From: Verrucomicrobiia bacterium
Lineage (GTDB): Bacteria > Verrucomicrobiota > Verrucomicrobiia > Verrucomicrobiales > Akkermansiaceae
Reading direction: 5' to 3'
NCBI GenBank assembly: GCA_030432565.1
Contig: JAUIGV010000008.1
Location: 1-64,000, forward strand
DNA length: 64,000 bases
In this document: positions 32,325-41,071 of the stretch, piece by piece
Layout: each line of letters begins with the position of its first letter
How positions within the stretch are numbered: position 1 is the first letter of the stretch
Program-made: the position numbers and the translations under genes
Notes under the pieces: generated by a model
Seen by the model: the letters and a program-made list of their open reading frames with translations, nothing else
Databases searched by the model: none
Told to the model about the DNA's origin: nothing

Positions 32325-33344
32325 ATGTTTCGTTCAACTCTCACTCTTTGTGCCTTACTCAGCCTCACGTCTTGTGACTGCGAACCCGGCCCAACCGGGC
32401 CACATGCTTTCGTCCAGAATTACATCATCAGTGAAAAAGGCCGACAGCCCGACGAAACAACCCTCAAGCGCTTCCAATCCTCCCTCAAAACCTTCCCGTT
32501 TGATGAACTCATCGAGCTTGTCGAAGTGATTCATCATTCATTCCCGGAGAGCACCGAGGCGACGGCATCAGTCACCATCCTCGCCGGGGAGATTTGGAAT
32601 CGTGAACCAACCCCCTTTCAATTTCACGGGATTCTCGGCGGATGGGGCAATGACGATCGATTCAACAATCCGTTCCTGAAACACATCGCCAAAACCGATC
32701 CGGAAGGAGGTTGGAGAATCATGAACGCTTGCTACCTCGCTGACTATGAAGCAGGAAACGCCGGGTTTACACGAGGAGCCGCTCTGCCCTTCTTCGAGGC
32801 CCTCCAAAACCATCACCCGGAAAAGGCCCGGCTCTACTTTAAGCAAGTCGCCGAGCGCCCGCGCATCGAAACTGGCAATCTGAAATCCCACGCCTTCTCA
32901 GGTATTCTCACGGGAATGTCCCACTCCGAAGAAGCGATCTCACTCATCCACTGGCTTCGCGAGGAGAAATTGGATCAGAGACTCATCGGCTTTCTTGATC
33001 CTCGGCCCTCCAGTCAGTTCATCAAAATTGCCCCCAATGATTTGGATGCCCAACGGGCAATTGCTAACGCTCTGACAACACTCACTCAAATCTCGCCTGC
33101 AACTGCGGAAGGTTGGCTGATTGAAAGCAAAGCAAATGGCAGTCGTCCGAAAGCATGGGCCAACGCTTACCTCCTCGGTATTTGTCGCGGCACAGGGCAA
33201 AATCTGGAGTCAGCCTTTGAATTCATCGCGCGCCATACCCGCCCCGGCGACGGCATCCTTGAAGACCTGTTCAACGGCTACTTCACGAGAACCGACGACC
33301 AAGAGGAACAGCTCTTAAAAATCCGGGCAGAGGCAAATCGCTAA
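32325..33344 (+). CDS. Hypothetical lipoprotein
   Basis: 339 residues with a lipoprotein signal (lipobox LTSC at about residue 14-17). The mature part is mostly alpha-helical and reminiscent of HEAT/TPR-like solenoid proteins of Verrucomicrobiota (repeats such as GGWRIMNACYLADYE, EEAISLIHWLREEK), but I do not recognise a named domain. It is convergent with the aldo/keto reductase gene, the two stops being adjacent with no bases between. Confidence 0.75.
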   Translation: MFRSTLTLCALLSLTSCDCEPGPTGPHAFVQNYIISEKGRQPDETTLKRFQSSLKTFPFDELIELVEVIHHSFPESTEATASVTILAGEIWNREPTPFQFHGILGGWGNDDRFNNPFLKHIAKTDPEGGWRIMNACYLADYEAGNAGFTRGAALPFFEALQNHHPEKARLYFKQVAERPRIETGNLKSHAFSGILTGMSHSEEAISLIHWLREEKLDQRLIGFLDPRPSSQFIKIAPNDLDAQRAIANALTTLTQISPATAEGWLIESKANGSRPKAWANAYLLGICRGTGQNLESAFEFIARHTRPGDGILEDLFNGYFTRTDDQEEQLLKIRAEANR

Positions 33345-34466
33345 TCACCACTCTTTGGTCAAACCATATTGCCCTGCCAAATCGAGAAGCTCCTCGCGCA
33401 TCGGCCACTCATCGGGGCGTTCGCAAGGACCGTCGTGACGTTGACTGGCCCCCTTCAGCATCATGCAGCCGGTGTTGTCCCCCATCTTACGAATGGCTTC
33501 CACCTCTTCGGCTGAGAATTTGAAATCAGCAGGAATGGCCGCATAGTCGCGAATCTTATCTTCGATCGGCACCGCGTCCTCGCCGGCTTCCTGGATCACA
33601 GTCGGCACGACACATTTCACCGGATCTTGGGAGAGATTCCAGAGCGAGGCGAATTGAATCATGCTCAGGCCATGCTTCTCGGCAATCGCACGCATCGGTT
33701 GCATCGCATCATTTCCACGTTCGACCCAACCTTCCGGACGGTAAGCGCGGTGGTCGCCCGGCCGGAAAACGTGACCCGGCTTCATATCGCCGTGGAAAAG
33801 CCCGCCGTAGTCAACCACACGGGTCAAAATATCGACCTGGTTGGCGACCGCTGAATCCAAAACATGCTGGCCGGGCCAAGGCTCAAGCGGGTTCAGAATA
33901 ATCATGGCCCAATCCAGAACCTCACCGAAATTCTCGAAGACGTGCAGGAGATCGAGGGTGAAGCCATTGGCCGGCCCGGGCGCAATACCAAGACGCTCCG
34001 AAAGCCCCTCTTCCTTGAGGGCATTCATTCCCTTCCACACAGCCTCGCTGGTGTAGCCGATCTCGTCCGGATTGTGCAGCATGACGAGATCGAAATGGTC
34101 GGTTTGACAATTCGTGAGCGAACTCTCACATGCCCGACGCAAAAAGTCACGATAGCCCGACTCACCCCGCAAGGCCGGATTGGTGAATCTTGGATATCCC
34201 TTGCTCCCCTCACGTTCGCCATCAATAAAATCATGCCCGAGCATTCCGACAAGGCAGTAGCTGTCGCGGGGATATTCCGAAAGCACCTCACCCAGTGCCG
34301 CGTCCGCTTTGCCCTGGCCATAAACATCAGCCGTCACAAAGGTCCGGATCCCTGCATCATAAGCCACTCGGATACATTCCTGGTAGCGATCTTCATCGAG
34401 AACCTCGCCAAAGTGCATAAACCGTCCGCCGCTCCAGGTCCCGTAGGCTGTCCGTGTCAAATTCAT
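33345..34466 (-). CDS. Aldo/keto reductase-like protein, catalytic Lys not evident
   Basis: 373 residues with the AKR TIM-barrel signatures: YGTWSGGRFM near the N-terminus, TADVYGQGKADAALGEVL with D47 and Y49 of the catalytic tetrad, HFDLVMLHNPDEIGY with the histidine strand, and VVPTVIQEAGEDAVPIEDKI in the coenzyme-binding C-terminal part. The lysine usually found in the strand after the tyrosine is not seen (YCLVGMLGHD). The enzyme may be inactive or use another residue. Substrate unknown. It is convergent with the lipoprotein gene and stops directly at its end. Confidence 0.8.
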   Translation of the reverse strand: MNLTRTAYGTWSGGRFMHFGEVLDEDRYQECIRVAYDAGIRTFVTADVYGQGKADAALGEVLSEYPRDSYCLVGMLGHDFIDGEREGSKGYPRFTNPALRGESGYRDFLRRACESSLTNCQTDHFDLVMLHNPDEIGYTSEAVWKGMNALKEEGLSERLGIAPGPANGFTLDLLHVFENFGEVLDWAMIILNPLEPWPGQHVLDSAVANQVDILTRVVDYGGLFHGDMKPGHVFRPGDHRAYRPEGWVERGNDAMQPMRAIAEKHGLSMIQFASLWNLSQDPVKCVVPTVIQEAGEDAVPIEDKIRDYAAIPADFKFSAEEVEAIRKMGDNTGCMMLKGASQRHDGPCERPDEWPMREELLDLAGQYGLTKEW

Positions 34467-34581
34467 GCCGTGAATAAGCGACAGCCGCGGTCATCTTGCA
34501 AGCTGGAGTTTTCTTGAAAACGGCGGAGGCATAGCTCGAGCCGCACATTCGAATTTGGCGGGGGCGATGACCGGAAAAAAT

Positions 34582-35235
34582 CTATCTGAGATAGGGCTCT
34601 GCTGCAAAGAGCTCGAGCTTGGGCTTGAGGAGCGCAGCGATCTCATCTGCATCTTCAAGATTGAGCCCCCAGGCATTGACGAAGTAGATCTTCTTATCTT
34701 TGCGGGTGATGAAGGCAAACCCGGAGCGCTCGTTCTCAATGAGTTGAAAAGCAAATTTTGATTGGTCACCCCACGAAAAAATATGATTGGCCTCCTCTAG
34801 ACTCACATCGACACCGCTAAGACGATTGCCTAACTTTAACGCGCTCCATTCGGCAAGATACGAGGCCAGAACGTCACTCGACTTTCTCTCGACCGTGACG
34901 GTGCAGTTCAGAGAGATCAATTCGTCCGAATACAGGTAGGAAATCTGAAGGGAACCATCGAGATACTTTTCGCACTCCCATTCTTCAGTCCCTGTTGAGG
35001 GGTCAATCCAGGAGAAATCAGCGGCGTGGTCGACGGTCAGGATTGAGTCTTTCTGGGCCGCGTCCGGCTCGAAATCACGTGCCGTGAAGACAAAAAGGAA
35101 CCCCGCCCCAACCAGGAGGACCAGCGAGCCCAAAGTCACCCCGATTACAATGAGCGCGGTCCGCCGCCGGGAAGACTTCGGAGCTTGTGACGGGATGGGA
35201 GGTGGGCCGGGCATTTGCTGCGCCCCTTTGAACAT
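34582..35235 (-). CDS. Hypothetical membrane-anchored protein
   Basis: About 217 residues. A short Pro-rich N-terminus (MFKGAQQMPGPPPIPSQAPKSSRRR) precedes one membrane helix (TALIVIGVTLGSLVLLVGAGFLF), then an exported domain of about 165 residues (DFSWIDPSTGTEEWECEKYLDGSLQ, SWGDQSKFAFQLIENERSGFAF, FVNAWGLNLEDADEIAALLK). No family recognised. The frame continues upstream to 35304; an ATG at 35214 is also possible. It is divergent from the lipoprotein gene at 35313. Confidence 0.7.
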   Translation of the reverse strand: MFKGAQQMPGPPPIPSQAPKSSRRRTALIVIGVTLGSLVLLVGAGFLFVFTARDFEPDAAQKDSILTVDHAADFSWIDPSTGTEEWECEKYLDGSLQISYLYSDELISLNCTVTVERKSSDVLASYLAEWSALKLGNRLSGVDVSLEEANHIFSWGDQSKFAFQLIENERSGFAFITRKDKKIYFVNAWGLNLEDADEIAALLKPKLELFAAEPYLR

Positions 35236-35312
35236 GTAAAAACGAGATAAAGCAACACTCTGTTGCAGGGCGGACGCACAACCATGCACAAGTCCCGGTA
35301 TCACCTCCCCCT

Positions 35313-35852
35313 ATGACCTTGACCAGAAGAGGCGAAAGAGTTCACAGTTCCGCCGTGCGCCCCTTTCTCCTCCTTGCTTTTCTTTTGCCAATTTTTCCAT
35401 CCTGCACGGAAGTCTCCAGCGGCCCCGGGAACATGGGAGGCCTGCCCACGATCAGCACCCGAAAAGCTCAAATCGAGGCCGAACCCCGGGGCGATTTCTA
35501 CTACGGACGCCGCTATTTTGTGAAAAAAACACGCTTTTGGGGATATCTTCGGGAACCCGGCCAATCGGCGGAAAAGGCCAAATTGGTCATTTTTAACGAA
35601 TCACGGAAATTGAACCCCGACCGCCTCCCCGAAGCAGGGGGCAGCAAAAACTACGGATTCGACAACAATTACGAGTATCGGATTTACGGACGCTACACGG
35701 GGCGTGAACTCTACGAACCCAATAGCAACCAATTCCTCCCCGAATTCCTCCTCACCGACTACAAACTCGTATCAAAGAATCCAGGATGGCTCTTTTCCCC
35801 CTCGGATCGTTACTATCCCACCCGTCTCACCCTTCTTCCTCCAAGCTTCTGA
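35313..35852 (+). CDS. Hypothetical lipoprotein upstream of nuoD
   Basis: 179 residues with an N-terminal signal ending in lipobox FPSC (VRPFLLLAFLLPIFPSC). The mature domain of about 150 residues is rich in Tyr, Arg and Asn (RRYFVKKTRFWGYLREPGQSAEK, DNNYEYRIYGRYTGRELYEPNSN) and is unrecognised. It ends 75 bp before nuoD; a perfect palindrome lies between the two, so nuoD is probably regulated separately. Confidence 0.75.
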   Translation: MTLTRRGERVHSSAVRPFLLLAFLLPIFPSCTEVSSGPGNMGGLPTISTRKAQIEAEPRGDFYYGRRYFVKKTRFWGYLREPGQSAEKAKLVIFNESRKLNPDRLPEAGGSKNYGFDNNYEYRIYGRYTGRELYEPNSNQFLPEFLLTDYKLVSKNPGWLFSPSDRYYPTRLTLLPPSF

Positions 35853-35858
35853 TCCCGA

Positions 35859-35880
35859 CTTTGTGAAATATTTCACAAAG
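35859..35880. promoter_or_regulatory. Perfect 22-bp palindrome, candidate Rex or CRP-type operator of nuoDEF
   Basis: CTTTGTGAAATATTTCACAAAG reads identically on both strands: half-sites TTGTGAA and TTCACAA with an ATAT centre. It lies 47 bp before the nuoD start. The pattern fits the Rex consensus TTGTGAA-N4-TTCACAA at all specified positions, and equally fits the CRP/FNR-superfamily spacing TGTGA-N6-TCACA. No T tract follows, so it is not a terminator. A role in NADH/NAD+ (Rex) or cAMP/other control of complex I genes is inferred from position. Confidence 0.7.
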
Positions 35881-35926
35881 TCCTTGCGAGCCCCGAAGAA
35901 CGAGAGTTTCATGCCGGTGTCTTAAC

Positions 35927-37183
35927 ATGAGCGAGACCACTACTTACGAGGCCCCGGATGCCGCTGCCGTCGCAGCAAAGGCCGTTACCGATTACCAAGC
36001 GGAGACCGACGATGTCCTCGGCGAAAAGATGGTCCTGAACATGGGCCCGTCACACCCCGCCACGCACGGAGTGTTGCGCCTTGTGCTGGAATTGGACGGC
36101 GAAATCATCGAAAAAGCCGAGCCTCACATCGGCTACCTACATCGCGGCGACGAAAAGATCGCCGAGAACATGCATTACAACCAGTTCGTCCCCTACACCG
36201 ACCGACTGGATTACCTCGCACCACTCGCCAACAACGTCGCTTACGCCTGCGCGGTCGAGAAACTGATGGGCTGGGAATTGCCACCGCGCGGCCAGGCACT
36301 CCGTGTTCTTTGCTGCGAACTCGCCCGGATTTCCTCCCATATGCTTGGAGTCGGCGTCTGTGCCATGGATGTGGGAGCCATGACTGTCTTCCTTTACACC
36401 TTCACCGAGCGCGAGAAGATCTACAATTTCTGCGAACAACTCACCGGAGCCCGCTTTACGACATCCTACACTCGCGTTGGTGGCCAGATTCGCGATATTC
36501 CCGAGGGGTTGGATAAGGACATCCTCAATTTCCTCGATGAGTGCGAAAACACCATCAAGGAGATCGCCGGGCTTCTGAACAACAACAAGATTTATCTCGA
36601 GCGCATGTGCGACGTCGGCGTGATCAGCCGCGAGGACGCCATCAGCTACGGCATGACCGGCCCCAACCTCCGCGCCTCCGGAGTCGCCCGCGACCTTCGG
36701 AAAGACAGCCCCTACCTCGGCTACGAGAAATACGATTTCGACATTCCCGTCGGCCAAAATGGCGATTGCTACGACCGCTACCTCATCCGCATGGAGGAAA
36801 TGCGCCAGTCCATCAAAATTATCCGTCAGGTCCTTGCCGATTTCCCCGAAGGCGAAATCAACGTGGGCGATACCAAGTCCACCCTCCCTGACAAGGAACG
36901 CGTCCTCATGTCGATGGAGGAGCTCATCCACCACTTCATCGTCGCCACCCAGGGGATCGAGGCCCCTGCGGGCGAGGTTTATTTTGCCGCCGAGAACCCC
37001 AAAGGGGAACTTGGCTTCTACATTCATTCCAAAGGCGGCGGAGTTCCGAACCGCCTGAAAATCCGCGCCCCGTCCTTCGTCAACCTTGGCATCTGCGCCG
37101 AACTCCTCAAAGGCCATATGGTTTCCGACATTCCAGCCATCCTCGGCTCACTCGACTTCGTCATGGGCGAGTGCGACCGCTAA
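35927..37183 (+). CDS. nuoD: NADH-quinone oxidoreductase subunit D
   Basis: 418 residues, the 49-kDa subunit of complex I. Signatures are LNMGPSHPATHGVLRLVLELDGE near the N-terminus, EPHIGYLHRGDEKIAENMHYNQ, TDRLDYLAPLANN, and the C-terminal FINLGICAELLKGHMVSDIPAILGSLDFVMGECDR-type end. It faces the cytoplasm at the quinone-binding junction with subunit B. It is the first of nuoDEF, all on one strand, and the nuoABC genes are not upstream in this window, so the complex I genes are split. Preceded by the 35859-35880 palindrome. Confidence 0.97.
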   Translation: MSETTTYEAPDAAAVAAKAVTDYQAETDDVLGEKMVLNMGPSHPATHGVLRLVLELDGEIIEKAEPHIGYLHRGDEKIAENMHYNQFVPYTDRLDYLAPLANNVAYACAVEKLMGWELPPRGQALRVLCCELARISSHMLGVGVCAMDVGAMTVFLYTFTEREKIYNFCEQLTGARFTTSYTRVGGQIRDIPEGLDKDILNFLDECENTIKEIAGLLNNNKIYLERMCDVGVISREDAISYGMTGPNLRASGVARDLRKDSPYLGYEKYDFDIPVGQNGDCYDRYLIRMEEMRQSIKIIRQVLADFPEGEINVGDTKSTLPDKERVLMSMEELIHHFIVATQGIEAPAGEVYFAAENPKGELGFYIHSKGGGVPNRLKIRAPSFVNLGICAELLKGHMVSDIPAILGSLDFVMGECDR

Positions 37184-37221
37184 ATCTACGTCTAATTTTT
37201 CAACCTGATTTTTTTCTTAAG

Positions 37222-37932
37222 GTGAGTTCTAAAATTGAAGTCCCCCGCCCCCGCTCGATCGACCGGTCCAAGCTGAGCTACGTCCGTCTCCACACCCCTG
37301 AATTGCGCGAAGCGCCAAAGCCGCCTGAGATCGACCGGAGTTCTGTGGAATACAGTAGTGCGCAACCAAGCGTTCTCGAGAAGAACGTTCACTCTCCGGT
37401 CACTCCCGGCGCGGTTCACTTCCCGCCTTTCAAGGTCACTCCATCTCTGGAAAAGGCAGCTGACAAGCGCATCTCCCAGTATCCCGATGACCAACGACGT
37501 TCGGCTGTTCTTCCCCTCCTGCACGAAGTCCAGCACCGGCACGGTTTCATCAGCCCGGAGTCCATTGAATGGGTTGCCAAGAAACTCGACATCGCCGCGA
37601 TCAAGGTAGTGGAAGTCGTCACCTTCTATCCCGGCTTCCGCCAGAAAGCTCCCGGCAAGCTCCACTTCCGGGTCTGCCGTACCCTCTCTTGTGCCATGGG
37701 GGGATCCTACGAACTCATGGCCAGGCTTTGCGAACTCACCGGAATCGATCGCGGTTCCGCCGATGCTCACAAAGACCCGATTTCCGTCTCCCCTTGCGGG
37801 AACTACTCGGTCGAATACGCCGAGTGCCTGGCATCCTGCGGGACGGCCCCGGTCTGCCTCGTCAACGACGACTTCCACGAAGGCGTCACTCCCGAGAAGG
37901 CCGAGGGACTCATCGCTCAATACGAAAGCTAA
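37222..37932 (+). CDS. nuoE: NADH-quinone oxidoreductase subunit E
   Basis: 236 residues if started at GTG 37222. The thioredoxin-like [2Fe-2S] domain has the four ligands C152, C157 (CRTLSC), C202 and C206 (ECLASC), with ISVSPCGNYSVEYAECLASCGTAP. The upstream lead-in PLLHEVQHRHGFISPESIEWVAKKLDIAAIKVVEVVTFYPGF is also canonical. It has an N-terminal extension of about 75 residues, Pro/Glu/Arg-rich, that common NuoE lacks. The frame opens at 37171 inside nuoD, but the GTG at 37222 fits the intergenic spacing better. It is 39 bp after the nuoD stop. Confidence 0.95.
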   Translation: MSSKIEVPRPRSIDRSKLSYVRLHTPELREAPKPPEIDRSSVEYSSAQPSVLEKNVHSPVTPGAVHFPPFKVTPSLEKAADKRISQYPDDQRRSAVLPLLHEVQHRHGFISPESIEWVAKKLDIAAIKVVEVVTFYPGFRQKAPGKLHFRVCRTLSCAMGGSYELMARLCELTGIDRGSADAHKDPISVSPCGNYSVEYAECLASCGTAPVCLVNDDFHEGVTPEKAEGLIAQYES

Positions 37933-37961
37933 TTTTCACCACCCCCAAATTTACCAAGCTC

Positions 37962-39362
37962 ATGTCTGACATCACCTACCTCCCCGGCAAGGAACCTCAC
38001 GAAAAAGAGCATCGCCTGATCTTCAAAAATGTTGATCGCAAGGGCTGGAACACCAAGATCAAAACCTACCTCGCAGAGGGTGGCTATGAGATGGCCAAAA
38101 AAGCTCTCAAGATGGATCCGAAAGAAGTCATCGAGGAGGTGAAGACCTCGGGCCTTCGCGGGCGTGGCGGCGCCGGCTTCCCAACCGGCATCAAGTGGGG
38201 CTTCATCCCCCCAAACAATACCAAGCCGGTTTACCTGATCTGCAACTGCGACGAATCGGAGCCCGGCACGTTCAAGGACCGCTACATCGTTCACCAGGAC
38301 CCACACCAGCTCATCGAGGGCATGGTCATCTCCGCCTACGCGGTCGGAGCTCACGTCGCTTACATTTACATCCGCGAGGAATTTCCGGAAGCCGCGATCA
38401 CCCTTGAAAAGGCCATCGCCGATGCCAGGAAAAACGGCTTTCTCGGAAAAGACATCCAAGGTTCCGGCTTTGATCTCGAAATTTACGTCCACCGCGGAGC
38501 GGCCGCCTACATTTGTGGAGAAGAAACCGGCCTCATCGAGTCTCTCGAAGGCAAACGCCCCTACCCACGAATCAAACCGCCCTACTTCCCGGCAGCCATC
38601 GGCCTCTACATGGCACCAACCATCGTGAACAACGTGGAGTCGCTCTGCCACGTCGTCCACATCCTCCGCATGGGCGGCGACGAATATGCCAAACTGGGCA
38701 CACCGCGGAATTCCGGAACCCGTATCGTCTGTGTTTCGGGCGACGTTAAAAAGCCGGGCTTCTTCGAAATCGAAGTCGGCAAGGTTACCTTCGAGGAACT
38801 CCTCTACGACATGTGCGGCGGTCCCAAGGACGGACGTAAACTCAAGGCCGTTATCCCAGGCGGTTCATCATCCAAGATTCTCCGCTGCAACGAAAGCTTC
38901 AAGATCGGCCGCGGTGACGACGCCAAGGAAATGACTTTCTGGCAGTTGCCTCTCGACTTCGACACCCTCGCTGCCGCCGGCTCCATGGCGGGCTCGGGCG
39001 GTGTCATCGTGATGGATGACACCCGCCGCATGTCGTGGGTGCTCAACAATATCACCCACTTTTACGCGCACGAATCCTGCGGACAATGCACACCGTGTCG
39101 CGAAGGTTCCACTTGGATGAAGAAGGTCTCCGATCGTATCGAAGAAGGCAAGGCCACCCCAAACGACGTTCAGGTTTTGGAAGACATTGCCTACCAGATC
39201 GACGGTAAGACCGTTTGCGCCTTTGGCGAAGCCAGTGCCTGGCCGGTGGAAGCAATGATCGACAAGTTCCGCGACGAACTCGTTGGCGAAACTTCGGACG
39301 AGAACGACACCCGCTCCGCCGAGCGAATCGCTCAGGAGCAGTTCCTCTCAGCCGTTCAATAA
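37962..39362 (+). CDS. nuoF: NADH-quinone oxidoreductase subunit F
   Basis: 466 residues. NADH- and FMN-binding parts are visible (GLRGRGGAGFPTGIKWGF at about 64-82, CNCDESEPGTFKDR). The C-terminal 4Fe-4S cluster is bound by C373, C376 and C379 (ESCGQCTPC) and C419 (KTVCAFGE). The enzyme oxidises NADH and passes electrons to FMN and the iron-sulfur chain. ATG 37962 is 29 bp after nuoE. Its stop abuts the next ATG at 39363 without a gap, so the small lipoprotein gene is coupled to it. nuoG is not present next to it. Confidence 0.97.
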   Translation: MSDITYLPGKEPHEKEHRLIFKNVDRKGWNTKIKTYLAEGGYEMAKKALKMDPKEVIEEVKTSGLRGRGGAGFPTGIKWGFIPPNNTKPVYLICNCDESEPGTFKDRYIVHQDPHQLIEGMVISAYAVGAHVAYIYIREEFPEAAITLEKAIADARKNGFLGKDIQGSGFDLEIYVHRGAAAYICGEETGLIESLEGKRPYPRIKPPYFPAAIGLYMAPTIVNNVESLCHVVHILRMGGDEYAKLGTPRNSGTRIVCVSGDVKKPGFFEIEVGKVTFEELLYDMCGGPKDGRKLKAVIPGGSSSKILRCNESFKIGRGDDAKEMTFWQLPLDFDTLAAAGSMAGSGGVIVMDDTRRMSWVLNNITHFYAHESCGQCTPCREGSTWMKKVSDRIEEGKATPNDVQVLEDIAYQIDGKTVCAFGEASAWPVEAMIDKFRDELVGETSDENDTRSAERIAQEQFLSAVQ

Positions 39363-39644
39363 ATGAAATTTCTTTTCGGTTTCCTCGCTCTGGTCTGCGC
39401 CTCCTGTTCTCCCACCATTTTCGTAGTCGATGAGGCCGGTCAACCGATCGAAGATGCCCGGGTGATTCCGATGAGCCGAAGTTTCGACTGGCCCGCCAAA
39501 ATGACCAACGAGAAAGGCGGTGTCTTCGTTCATCAAGATGTCCCCACCATCGATTCAGTGCGAGTCTCTAAAGAGGGCTACCGCCCCCACCCGCTCGTAA
39601 ACTTCAACCTCCCAAAGCCCATCACCGTGGTTTTGGAGCGCTAG
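39363..39644 (+). CDS. Small lipoprotein with carboxypeptidase-regulatory-like fold
   Basis: 93 residues. The signal ends in lipobox CASC (LFGFLALVCASC). The rest (FVVDEAGQPIEDARVIPMSR, TNEKGGVFVHQDVPTIDSVRVSKEGYRP) resembles the small beta-sandwich of carboxypeptidase regulatory or CarbopepD_reg-like domains. It starts directly after the nuoF stop, so translational coupling is likely. Its link to complex I is not understood. Confidence 0.75.
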   Translation: MKFLFGFLALVCASCSPTIFVVDEAGQPIEDARVIPMSRSFDWPAKMTNEKGGVFVHQDVPTIDSVRVSKEGYRPHPLVNFNLPKPITVVLER

Positions 39645-39745
39645 ATTTTTCAATCAAAAGCTCCTCCTTTGGAAAAATTGCGCAGCTTGGACTTCACTCC
39701 GGGCATTCAAGCGCCATTTCCCCGGGCTGACCCAAAAACCTTGGT

Positions 39746-40111
39746 TCACCGAACCATTGCCAACCCGACTCCCGCGACGAGGGACGCCAGATTGCACAAC
39801 CATGTTGCATCCCGGATCTTCTTTTCCGAATGCTTTCGCCAAAAGCCAATGAGAGAGCCTAGTGAAGAGAGCCCCGCTCCAACAACCCAGATTACCGCCA
39901 TCCCGAGAACCCTCATCGCTTTGTCGAATCGATGAGGAACAATCTGGCTATTGCTTGTTTCCCCCGATTGCTCAGCCTCCTTCTCAAACCTCAAGCGGGA
40001 TGGTTGTTCTTCCAGAAGAAAGAATCCGAACCCCGCAATGACGGACAAGAAACACACAGCAGAGCCGGCCAGATGAAGCCAGTCACTGTCTTTTAACTGC
40101 AAATTTTTCAT
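39746..40111 (-). CDS. Small membrane protein at the end of the ABC operon
   Basis: 121 residues with hydrophobic stretches at about 15-35 (LAGSAVCFLSVIAGFGFFLLE), 68-90 (VLGMAVIWVVGAGLSSLGSLIG) and near the C-terminus (LASLVAGVGLAMVR). No family recognised. Its ATG overlaps the TGA of the permease gene (TGATG), which supports translation from the same mRNA. It ends without a visible terminator before the small lipoprotein gene. Confidence 0.6.
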   Translation of the reverse strand: MKNLQLKDSDWLHLAGSAVCFLSVIAGFGFFLLEEQPSRLRFEKEAEQSGETSNSQIVPHRFDKAMRVLGMAVIWVVGAGLSSLGSLIGFWRKHSEKKIRDATWLCNLASLVAGVGLAMVR

Positions 40112-41070
40112 CACCTTTGTCTTCTTACCCGCTGCTTGATCATTTCATCGGCAATCACTGCCACGAGTAGAACCACTCCCACGATCAGGAACTCCATGTG
40201 CGACTTCAACCAATCGACGAGGTTGATCATATTTTTCAAAAGCTGCATCACCGCCGTCCCGATCACGACCCCCACGATGGTTCCTTCCCCCCCGCGAAGA
40301 CTGCACCCACCCAAGACCGCGGCCGCAATCGCGTAGAGCTCGTAGAAATTTCCAAAGTCACTCGGCTGGGCGGAGTTTCCATTTAAAATAAAGAGAAGCC
40401 CGCCAAGCGCCGCCAGCATTGAGCAAATGACATAAGATAAAATCACCATTCGGTCGGTATTGATGCCACTCAATCGAGCCGCTTCCTCATTGTTCCCCAG
40501 GGCAAAGAGATATCGCCCCCAGATTGTCTTGTTCAAAAAGACCCAGGCTATCGCCGCGACGACGATCAAAATCACAAAGGGGTATGGAATCCCAAACTTA
40601 CTCGTCACCGCGATTGCTTCCGTTCCCCAACTCCGAAACGCTTCGTACTCACCGCCAAATCCCTGGGACTGATCCTCGGCAAGCCCCCGCGTCGCTCCCC
40701 GGTAAATCAGCAAACTACAGAGAGTCACCACAAAAGGCTGTAGCTTGAGCTTGGTAATGAGAAACCCGTGCCAAAGCCCAATGCACATCGACACCACAAT
40801 CGCCATCAGCACGGCAGCTCCCGGCGACCAATCTTGTTTCATCACCAGCCATGGCACCCCGCAACCGACCAGGCAAACCACCGAGCCAATCGAAAGGTCG
40901 ATCCCACCCGTAATAATCACAAACGCCACCCCGATTCCCAACAGCCCGTACAGGCCGGTCCGTTCGAGCAACTTCCCCTGATTATACCCCCCCAGAAAAT
41001 TCTCCCCCAGGAAAGCCGTCGCCACGTAGATCACAATCAGGGTGATCAGGATGCCTTTGATTTTTTTCAT
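40111..41070 (-). CDS. ABC transporter permease, ribose/sugar type (RbsC-like)
   Basis: 319 residues of the BPD_transp_2 fold with about eight hydrophobic segments. The GIGVAFVIITGGIDLSIGSVVCLVG motif and ALGNNEEAARLSGINTDRMVILSYVICS are typical of CUT2-class permeases. LKNMINLVDWLKSHMEFLIVGVVLLVAVIADEM is the conserved C-terminal part. ATG 41070 was chosen. It follows the ATPase gene by one base and is encoded with the binding protein and ATPase at 41072-43569. Confidence 0.9.
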   Translation of the reverse strand: MKKIKGILITLIVIYVATAFLGENFLGGYNQGKLLERTGLYGLLGIGVAFVIITGGIDLSIGSVVCLVGCGVPWLVMKQDWSPGAAVLMAIVVSMCIGLWHGFLITKLKLQPFVVTLCSLLIYRGATRGLAEDQSQGFGGEYEAFRSWGTEAIAVTSKFGIPYPFVILIVVAAIAWVFLNKTIWGRYLFALGNNEEAARLSGINTDRMVILSYVICSMLAALGGLLFILNGNSAQPSDFGNFYELYAIAAAVLGGCSLRGGEGTIVGVVIGTAVMQLLKNMINLVDWLKSHMEFLIVGVVLLVAVIADEMIKQRVRRQR

Positions 41071-41071
41071 C

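Noticed and set aside
35859-35880. Palindrome before nuoD read as a terminator of the upstream lipoprotein gene
   Set aside because: No T tract follows on either strand and the stem is AT-rich; an operator fits better.
36137-37117. Minus-strand frame antisense to nuoD (326 codons)
   Set aside because: Shadow of nuoD; Gly/Asp-rich and unrecognised.
37569-37961. Possible frameshift or fusion between nuoE and nuoF because the nuoF frame is open upstream
   Set aside because: The upstream part translates to Arg/Pro-rich nonsense in the nuoF frame, while nuoE is intact in its own frame; ATG 37962 is a normal start.
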